64,000 bases of DNA, taken from assembly GCA_016702335.1 (NCBI GenBank), contig JADJEF010000020.1, forward strand, positions 744,001 to 808,000. Direction: 5' to 3'. Below are positions 58,474 through 64,000 of this stretch, one piece after another. The stretch comes from Rhodocyclaceae bacterium. GTDB taxonomy: Bacteria; Pseudomonadota; Gammaproteobacteria; Burkholderiales; Rhodocyclaceae. The notes below the pieces were generated by a model. It had not been told where the DNA came from and ran no database searches. It saw only the letters and a list, made by a program, of their open reading frames with translations. The position numbers and the translations under genes are program-made. The number at the start of each line of letters is the position of its first letter. Within the stretch, counting starts at the first letter, position 1.

Positions 58474-59883
58474 TCAATAACGGTAGGTGTCAGCCTTGTA
58501 CGGGCCAGTCTTGCTCACGCCGATGTACGCGGCTTGCTCATCGGTCAGCTCGGACAACTGGGCATTGAGCTTCTTGAGCTGCAGACGCGCGACTTTCTCG
58601 TCCAGATGCTTGGGCAGGGTGTAAACGCCGACCGGGTAGTCCTTGGTGCGCGTGAACAACTCGATCTGGGCGATGGTCTGATTGGCAAACGACGAGGACA
58701 TGACGTAGCTCGGGTGACCTGTGCCGCAGCCCAGGTTAACCAGACGACCCTTGGCCAGCAGGATGATGCGCTTGCCATCGGGGAAGATCACGTGATCAAC
58801 CTGCGGCTTGATCTCTTCCCATGTGTACTTCTCGATCGACGCGACATCAATCTCGTTATCGAAGTGGCCAATATTGCAGACGATGGCCTGATCCTTCATG
58901 GCCTTCATGTGCTCATGGGTGATGACATGGAAGTTGCCGGTGGTGGTAACGAAGATGTCGGCCTTGTCGGCCGCGTATTCCATGGTCACCACTCGGTAGC
59001 CTTCCATCGCCGCCTGCAGGGCGCAGATCGGATCGATTTCGGTGACCCACACTTGTGCCGACAGGGCACGCAGCGCCTGCGCCGAGCCCTTGCCCACATC
59101 GCCATAGCCGGCGACAACGGCCACCTTGCCGGCGATCATGACGTCGGTAGCGCGCTTGATGCCGTCCACCAGCGACTCGCGGCAGCCATAGAGGTTGTCG
59201 AATTTCGACTTGGTGACCGAGTCATTGACGTTAATCGCAGGGAACTTGAGGTCGCCACGCTGATGCATTTGATACAGGCGATGCACGCCGGTGGTAGTCT
59301 CTTCAGTGACGCCCTTGATCTGGGCCAGTCGCGTCGAGTACCACGTCGGGTCGGTGGCCAATTTGTCCTTGATCGAAGCAAAGAGAATGGTCTCTTCTTC
59401 TGAACCGGGCTTGCTGATGACCGAAGCATCTTTCTCGGCACGAGCACCGATGTGCAGCAGCAGGGTGGCATCGCCGCCATCATCGAGAATCATGTTCGAG
59501 TAGCCACCGTCGGCCCATTCAAAAATGCGGTGGGTGTAATCCCAATAGTCAGTCAGCGACTCACCCTTGACCGCAAACACCGGAATGTTCTGGGCGGCGA
59601 TGGCGGCGGCGGCATGATCTTGCGTCGAGAAGATGTTGCACGACGCCCAGCGCACTTGTGCGCCGAGTGCGGTCAGTGTCTCGATCAGCACGGCGGTCTG
59701 GATGGTCATGTGCAGTGAGCCGGTAATGCGCGCGCCCTTGAGCGGCTGCGCCTTGGCAAACTCGTCGCGAATCGCCATCAGGCCGGGCATTTCGGTTTCG
59801 GCGATGCGGATTTCCTTGCGCCCCCATTCGGCGAGGCTCAGGTCGGCGATGACATAGTCTTTGAAGTCGGTTACAGCATTCAT
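58474..59883 (-). CDS. ahcY: S-adenosylhomocysteinase
   Basis: A 469-aa NAD-dependent enzyme that splits S-adenosylhomocysteine to adenosine and homocysteine. MPGLMAIRDEFAKAQPLKGA, RITGSLHMTIQTAVLIETL and the NAD motif VAGYGDVGKGSAQALRALSA are intact; it ends with the family's KADTYRY. The insert of about 40 residues relative to mammalian enzymes is normal for Proteobacteria. It is preceded by a SAH riboswitch and followed by metF. Confidence 0.97.
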   Translation of the reverse strand: MNAVTDFKDYVIADLSLAEWGRKEIRIAETEMPGLMAIRDEFAKAQPLKGARITGSLHMTIQTAVLIETLTALGAQVRWASCNIFSTQDHAAAAIAAQNIPVFAVKGESLTDYWDYTHRIFEWADGGYSNMILDDGGDATLLLHIGARAEKDASVISKPGSEEETILFASIKDKLATDPTWYSTRLAQIKGVTEETTTGVHRLYQMHQRGDLKFPAINVNDSVTKSKFDNLYGCRESLVDGIKRATDVMIAGKVAVVAGYGDVGKGSAQALRALSAQVWVTEIDPICALQAAMEGYRVVTMEYAADKADIFVTTTGNFHVITHEHMKAMKDQAIVCNIGHFDNEIDVASIEKYTWEEIKPQVDHVIFPDGKRIILLAKGRLVNLGCGTGHPSYVMSSSFANQTIAQIELFTRTKDYPVGVYTLPKHLDEKVARLQLKKLNAQLSELTDEQAAYIGVSKTGPYKADTYRY

Positions 59884-59919
59884 TGCTAGCTCCTTGGTTC
59901 AGGGCGGGCACCAAATGCA

Positions 59920-60026
59920 AACGGCGCTCACCGCCCGGGTTGGGGTAGGTGAGCGCCGTTGCTGAATTCTGTAGTCCGAGCCTGAGGGTATGTCACCACA
60001 CCCATGCAGCGCTCCTCGGATGACGA
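59920..60026 (-). promoter_or_regulatory. SAH riboswitch upstream of ahcY
   Basis: On the minus strand the leader has CCGAGGAGCGCTGC (60019-60006), a small hairpin GGGTGTGGTGACATACCC, then CAGGCTCGG closing P1, and AACGGCGCTCACC (59960-59948) able to form the pseudoknot with GAGCGCTGC. These match the SAH riboswitch consensus. A second copy, GGTGAGCGCCGTT (59932-59920), pairs perfectly (13 bp) with the same AACGGCGCTCACC segment, giving an exclusive alternative hairpin. SAH binding would free the ahcY leader and turn expression on. Confidence 0.92.
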
Positions 60027-60097
60027 AATTATACCTGCTACAATCCAGCCGCTGCAATTACTGCCTTCCCCCCTGATTTCCCGCGAGGTTTTGCCCG

Positions 60098-60739
60098 ATG
60101 AAACGCTCTCTCATTGCCCTTTTGCTCTGTATGGCCACTGCTTCGGCATCGGCTAGCGAGACTGCCAAGCCTGCCACCAAGGGTGATGCCGCCCGTGGTC
60201 AGGCAATAGCTTCTACCGTTTGCGGTGCCTGTCACGCCGCCGACGGCAACAGCACCATTTCGGCCAACCCCAAGTTGGCCGGCCAGCATGAAGCCTACCT
60301 GCTCAAGCAGATGCGCAACTTCAAAGCCGCTGAAGGCCAGCAACCCGAGCGCGTCAACGCGATCATGAATGGCATGGTCGCGGCCTTCACCGATGAGCAA
60401 TTGCTCGACATGGCCGCCTATTTCGCCGCTCAGAAGCAAAGCGAGGGCACGGCAAAAAATGCAGCCTCCGTTGAGTTGGGCCAGAAAATTTACCGCTCGG
60501 GCGACCTCAAAAAGGGGCTGCCCGCCTGCGCCGGCTGCCACGGCCCGACAGGTGCAGGATTGCCCGCGCAATATCCGCGCATCGCGGGCCAGCACGCCGA
60601 GTACACCGAAGCTCAACTGCGGGCCTTCCGTGCCGAAGAGCGAGCCAATGACCCGAACAAAATGATGCGCATGGTAGCGGTCAAGATGACGGACCCCGAA
60701 ATCAAAGCGGTTTCCGACTACATTGCCGGTTTGCACTGA
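60098..60739 (+). CDS. cytochrome c4-like dihaem cytochrome
   Basis: A 213-aa periplasmic protein. Signal peptide MKRSLIALLLCMATASASAS; two class I haem sites, CGACH (with C-terminal MVAAFT Met ligand) and CAGCH (with MMRMVAVKM). Duplicated domains YLLKQMRNFKAAE and YTEAQLRAFRAEE give the cytochrome c4 architecture. It shuttles electrons between the bc1 complex or other donors and terminal oxidases. It is divergent from ahcY and followed by a strong terminator. Confidence 0.94.
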   Translation: MKRSLIALLLCMATASASASETAKPATKGDAARGQAIASTVCGACHAADGNSTISANPKLAGQHEAYLLKQMRNFKAAEGQQPERVNAIMNGMVAAFTDEQLLDMAAYFAAQKQSEGTAKNAASVELGQKIYRSGDLKKGLPACAGCHGPTGAGLPAQYPRIAGQHAEYTEAQLRAFRAEERANDPNKMMRMVAVKMTDPEIKAVSDYIAGLH

Positions 60740-60759
60740 GCACGCCCGGGAGTGAAGAA

Positions 60760-60785
60760 AAGGCGACCCAAGGGTCGCCTTTTTT
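60760..60785 (+). terminator. Rho-independent terminator of the cytochrome gene
   Basis: AAGGCGACCC and GGGTCGCCTT form a perfect 10-bp stem with a 2-nt loop, followed by a run of six T. About 20 nt after the cytochrome stop. Confidence 0.92.
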
Positions 60786-60867
60786 ATTGCGCGGCGGGAT
60801 TGTTCGCTGCCCGAGCATGGGCCCGGGGGGGAGGTGTCGCACTCAGGCGGGTACGTCGACAGTTCGA

Positions 60868-63519
60868 CTATCCACTCATCGCATGACCAGGCGCAACTAG
60901 GCGCAGGAAGAGCTTGCGCAACTCCTCCAAAATCAGGGTAGTCGACGCCACCATCACCACGACAGCCCACTCCAGGGCGGTCAGATCAACGGTGTCGAAC
61001 ACGGCCTGAGCCGGTGCCCAATGAACGGCGACGACCTGAAGGATGATGACGGCTATCAGCGCCATCCAGAGCTTGCCGTTGCTGAAGAACTGGCGATTGA
61101 ACGCACTCCCGAATTCCGTGCGGGCATTGAAGATATTGAAGAATTGGAACAGTACGAAGGTCGTGAAGGCCAGCGTGGTTGCCTTCGCTTGAGCACCGGG
61201 CGTCGTCAAGCCCCACCCGTACACCGCCAGCGTGCCGACCGCCATGGTCAGCCCGTAGAGACCAATGCGCCACATCCGTTGCCAGGAAAGGATGGATGCG
61301 TCAGCAACGCGCGGTCGCTCCTGCATGATGCCAGGGCGTGCCGGCTCGACGCCGAGGGTCATGGCCGGCGGCCCGTCCATGATGATGTTCACCCAGAGAA
61401 TCTGGATAGCCGTAAAGGGCGTGGCGAAGCCGAGGAAGGGCGCACCCAAGACGGTGAGAATGGCACCGATGTTGGTCGACAACTGGAAGCGGACGAACTT
61501 GACGATATTGTCGTAGATGGTGCGCCCCTCCTCGACCGCGCGCACGATAGAGGCGAAATTGTCGTCGGTGAGCACCAGGGTCGCCGCCTCCTTGGTCACC
61601 TCGGTACCGGTGATGCCCATGGCGACACCGATATCGGCCTTCTTCAGCGCCGGCGCGTCGTTGACGCCGTCACCGGTCATCGCCACGACGTGCCCTTGCG
61701 CCTGCAGTGCTTCGACGATACGCATCTTGTGCTCGGGCGCGACACGCGCGAACACCGCGCTCTTCTCGACCAGCGCGGCAATCTCATTCTGATTCAGGCC
61801 GTCGAGTTCGCGCCCTTCGTGCGCTTCGCCGAACAGCCCCAACTCGCGCGCAATCGCCGCCGCCGTGACACGGTGGTCGCCAGTGATCATCTTGACCTGG
61901 ATGCCGGCGGCGTGGCAGGTAGCAATCGCCTCGCGTGCCTCGGCGCGCGGTGGATCGATGAGGCCTACCAGCGCCTGCAGGGTCAGGCCATTCACCCAGG
62001 GCAGCAAGTCGCCCGATGGATCGAACTCCGCCGCCGGAATCTCACGACTGGCCAGCGCCAGCACGCGCAAGGCTTCGTTGGCCAGCGTCTCGTTCTCGGC
62101 CGTCAGTGCGGCCCGCGCGGTTTCGTCGAGCGCGGCACGCGCCAGCAAGACATCCGGCGCGCCCTTCACGCACAGGAGCACGCGCTCGCCGTCATGATGG
62201 AAAGTCGCCATGTACTTGGTGGCCGAATCGAAGGGAATTTCCGCGATGCGCGGCCGATGCTCCAGCTCGACGTCGGCAGCCAGCCCCGCCTTCGCGGCCA
62301 GCGCGAGCAAGGCGCCCTCGGTGGGGTCGCCGATCACTTGGCCACCCCGGATGCGCGCATCGACGCACAGCGCCGCCGGCAACAACACAGCGCGCAGAAT
62401 GCTGCCGCCGCGTTGGCCATCGATGGTGCCTTCGGTGCCATAGCCCTCGCCGCTGACAGGATATCGCCGGCCATGGGCGTACAACGCTCGGGCAGTCATC
62501 TGGTTGAGCGTCAAGGTACCGGTCTTGTCGGAACAGATCACCGTGGTGCAGCCGAGCGTCTCGACGGCAGCGAGCTTCTTGACGATAGCGTTGCGCCTGG
62601 CCATGCGATGCATGCCCAGCGCCAGCGTCACCGTCACCACCGCGGGCAGCCCCTCTGGAATCGCGGCAACGGCCAGCGCAATCGCGGTCATCGCCGTCTG
62701 CACCAAGGGATCACCACGCATCAGGCCAAAGCCGAACATCAGTGCCACGACGCCGCAGGCGATCAGCGCGAGCCGTTTGCCCAGGCTGTCAAGTTGCCGC
62801 TGCAGCGGCGTTTCACCCTCAGCCGTTGCGGCGAGCAAGCCCGCCAGACGGCCCATCTCGGTGTGCATGCCGGTCGCCGTGACGATGGCCTCCAGCCGGC
62901 CACGGGTCACTACAGTGTTCATGAACACCATGTCGTGCCGTTCCGCCAGCGCCGACTTCCCGTCAACCGGGTCGGGCAGTTTGGCTACCGCGTGCGATTC
63001 GCCGGTCAGCGCCGCTTCGGCGACTTCGACGCTATGCGCAGATAGCACGCGCGCGTCGGCAGGAATGCGGTCGCCGGCCTCAAGCAGGAGGATGTCGCCT
63101 GGTACCAGCGCGACGGCTTCTATCAGCCCAATCTCCCCGCCGCGCCGCACCCGCGCAGACGGGGCCAGCATATTTTTCAAGGCCGCCAGTGCCGCTTCGG
63201 CACGATGCTCCTGGAAGAACCCCAAGCTGGCGTTGAGCAGCACAACAATGACGATAACGACCGCATCCTTGAGATCACCGATCGCCCCCGCCAGCACCGC
63301 GGCACCGAGCAGAATGATCACCAGCAGACTCCTGAACTGGTCGAAAAACTTCAGCCAGGCCGGACGCGGCGGCTTCTCGGCGAGACGGTTGGGGCCCAGC
63401 GCAGAAGACCGTTGTGCGGCGTCTTCGGGAGCCAGCCCACGCGTGGCATCCGAAACCAGCCGGTCGACAACATCCTTGGCCGAAAGGGCATGCCAGTGAG
63501 TGAGGGGATCGTAGTGCAT
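60868..63519 (-). CDS. P-type calcium-transporting ATPase (type II)
   Basis: About 883 aa from the ATG at 63519; a GTG at 63534 is also possible. The phosphorylation site is CSDKTGTLTLNQ (Asp331), the actuator loop LTGES, the hinge TGDGVNDAPALKKADIGVAM. Ion-site motifs: PEGLP (288-292) in M4 and LWVNIIMDGPPAMTLG in M6 as in SERCA, but the M5 segment is STNIGAIL, lacking the site I Glu. This suggests a one-site Ca2+ pump of the Lca1/PMCA-like class (inference). It directly follows an Na+/Ca2+ exchanger-like gene. Confidence 0.9.
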   Translation of the reverse strand: MHYDPLTHWHALSAKDVVDRLVSDATRGLAPEDAAQRSSALGPNRLAEKPPRPAWLKFFDQFRSLLVIILLGAAVLAGAIGDLKDAVVIVIVVLLNASLGFFQEHRAEAALAALKNMLAPSARVRRGGEIGLIEAVALVPGDILLLEAGDRIPADARVLSAHSVEVAEAALTGESHAVAKLPDPVDGKSALAERHDMVFMNTVVTRGRLEAIVTATGMHTEMGRLAGLLAATAEGETPLQRQLDSLGKRLALIACGVVALMFGFGLMRGDPLVQTAMTAIALAVAAIPEGLPAVVTVTLALGMHRMARRNAIVKKLAAVETLGCTTVICSDKTGTLTLNQMTARALYAHGRRYPVSGEGYGTEGTIDGQRGGSILRAVLLPAALCVDARIRGGQVIGDPTEGALLALAAKAGLAADVELEHRPRIAEIPFDSATKYMATFHHDGERVLLCVKGAPDVLLARAALDETARAALTAENETLANEALRVLALASREIPAAEFDPSGDLLPWVNGLTLQALVGLIDPPRAEAREAIATCHAAGIQVKMITGDHRVTAAAIARELGLFGEAHEGRELDGLNQNEIAALVEKSAVFARVAPEHKMRIVEALQAQGHVVAMTGDGVNDAPALKKADIGVAMGITGTEVTKEAATLVLTDDNFASIVRAVEEGRTIYDNIVKFVRFQLSTNIGAILTVLGAPFLGFATPFTAIQILWVNIIMDGPPAMTLGVEPARPGIMQERPRVADASILSWQRMWRIGLYGLTMAVGTLAVYGWGLTTPGAQAKATTLAFTTFVLFQFFNIFNARTEFGSAFNRQFFSNGKLWMALIAVIILQVVAVHWAPAQAVFDTVDLTALEWAVVVMVASTTLILEELRKLFLRLVAPGHAMSG

Positions 63520-63535
63520 GGGATTCGCTTTCACT

Positions 63536-64000
63536 TCAGAAACTCAAGGTGGCCCAGATAAAGCCGGCGTAGACGAGCAGCAGCAACGCACCGCGACTAC
63601 GGACGATTTGGCCGCTGCGATTGGGCAACAACAACAGCAAGGCCACGATACCGGCCGCCAGCGTCAAAGCCACTTCTTCCGGCGGTGCGACAATCGGATG
63701 GATCGCTGCGGCCACGCCAACAATGGCCAGTCCGTTGAACAGGTTGCTGCCGATCAGTGTTCCCACACCGACATCGTCGTGGCCGCGCAGGCGTGACAGG
63801 ATGACGGTGACCAATTCCGGTAGCGAGGTGCCAATCGCCACCAGCACCACGCCGATGACATACGTATCGACGGCAAACATGGCCGCAATGCCCGTTGCGC
63901 CACTGACAAACAGACGGCCGGCGGCGATCAACGCGCCGAGGCCGAGGATGCCGAATACCACGCTCTTGCCCGGCGGAAGTTCGCCAACGTCGATATCGAC
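63536..64000 (-). CDS. sodium/calcium exchanger family protein (partial, runs off right edge)
   Basis: The C-terminal part of a CaCA-family exchanger: AIGTSLPELVTVILSRLRGH and GVGTLIGSNLFNGLAIVGVA form the alpha-2 repeat with its acidic Glu. The frame is open to the window edge; GTG at 63961 is not the true start. The next gene is a Ca2+ P-type ATPase 1-16 nt away, so the two form a calcium efflux operon. Confidence 0.88.
   Translation of the reverse strand, partial: VDIDVGELPPGKSVVFGILGLGALIAAGRLFVSGATGIAAMFAVDTYVIGVVLVAIGTSLPELVTVILSRLRGHDDVGVGTLIGSNLFNGLAIVGVAAAIHPIVAPPEEVALTLAAGIVALLLLLPNRSGQIVRSRGALLLLVYAGFIWATLSF

Noticed and set aside
62944..62960. Partial match to the 33-bp repeat (GCCAGCGCCGACTT) in the calcium ATPase gene
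   Set aside because: Only 14 of 33 bases match, the variable centre and right arm are absent, and the encoded GKSALAERH fits the pump family; probably chance.
61021..63045. 674-codon plus-strand open frame antisense to the calcium ATPase
   Set aside because: It mirrors the codon structure of the real gene on the minus strand; composition is His/Arg/Gln-rich with no known domain.
1..64000. tRNA and rRNA genes
   Set aside because: No cloverleaf-compatible or rRNA-like segment was recognised by reading; a covariance search would be decisive.

Overview
The window looks like chromosomal DNA from a high-GC Betaproteobacterium; the order (Rhodocyclales-like or a relative) is inferred from gene content, not proven. 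Supporting signs are a short infA paralogue, an ahcY-metF pair behind a SAH riboswitch, a yebC-ruvCAB-tol-pal run, type IVa minor pilins together with MSHA-type pseudopilins, and a neutral porin of the betaproteobacterial kind. No rRNA, tRNA, CRISPR array or intact insertion sequence was seen.

Layout. 1-5.2 kb: minor pilin operon pilE-fimT-pilV-pilW-pilX (minus) beside a NarX/NarL-type two-component pair. 5.2-10 kb: Uma2 protein, infA, an IS3 remnant, a lysozyme-inhibitor-like lipoprotein, a YdjM-like membrane protein and a DegQ/MucD protease. 10-21 kb: aroG, a GT39 glycosyltransferase, a UbiA-type prenyltransferase, a cNMP-binding protein, acyl-CoA dehydrogenase/LysR, PduO adenosyltransferase with a sensor kinase, and a chemoreceptor. 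21-39 kb is an accessory zone: two AAA/DUF4143 ATPases, a duplicated and decayed ATPase-mntA-hepT module, MntA/HepT, an orphan msh cluster (mshQ-C-D-O-P), a nucleotidyltransferase with a broken HEPN partner, VapBC, AbrB/Doc, a porin, and an antitoxin with a broken ParE. 39-54 kb is mostly housekeeping: thioredoxin, gluQRS, and the long minus-strand run yebC-EamA-ruvC-GT-ruvA-ruvB-HAD-methyltransferase-ybgC-tolQRAB-pal-cpoB. 54-64 kb: Uma2, YjgR ATPase, EamA, PEBP, metF, ahcY with SAH riboswitch, cytochrome c4, and a calcium ATPase/exchanger pair.

The most unusual signal is a 33-bp dispersed repeat present in 13 clear copies. It has two near-invariant arms (CCGCAAGTCGGCGCTGG and ACGGCGATT) separated by a 4-nt window that varies but always fits YRRN. 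Its consensus is open in all six frames and 33 nt is a multiple of three. Six copies lie inside genes (a YdjM-like gene, GT39, mshQ, tolA, ruvA, yjgR) and are read in four different frames, mostly in linkers or loops. This resembles in concept the Rickettsia palindromic elements that insert into proteins; I do not recognise this family. Two copies abut short tandem repeats.

How the parts work together: the Ruv/Tol block supplies recombination repair and envelope integrity; ahcY-metF handles the activated methyl cycle under SAH control; pilin and msh clusters build pilus-like fibres; the 21-39 kb zone is a hot spot of toxin-antitoxin modules with evident duplication, deletion and gene fusion.
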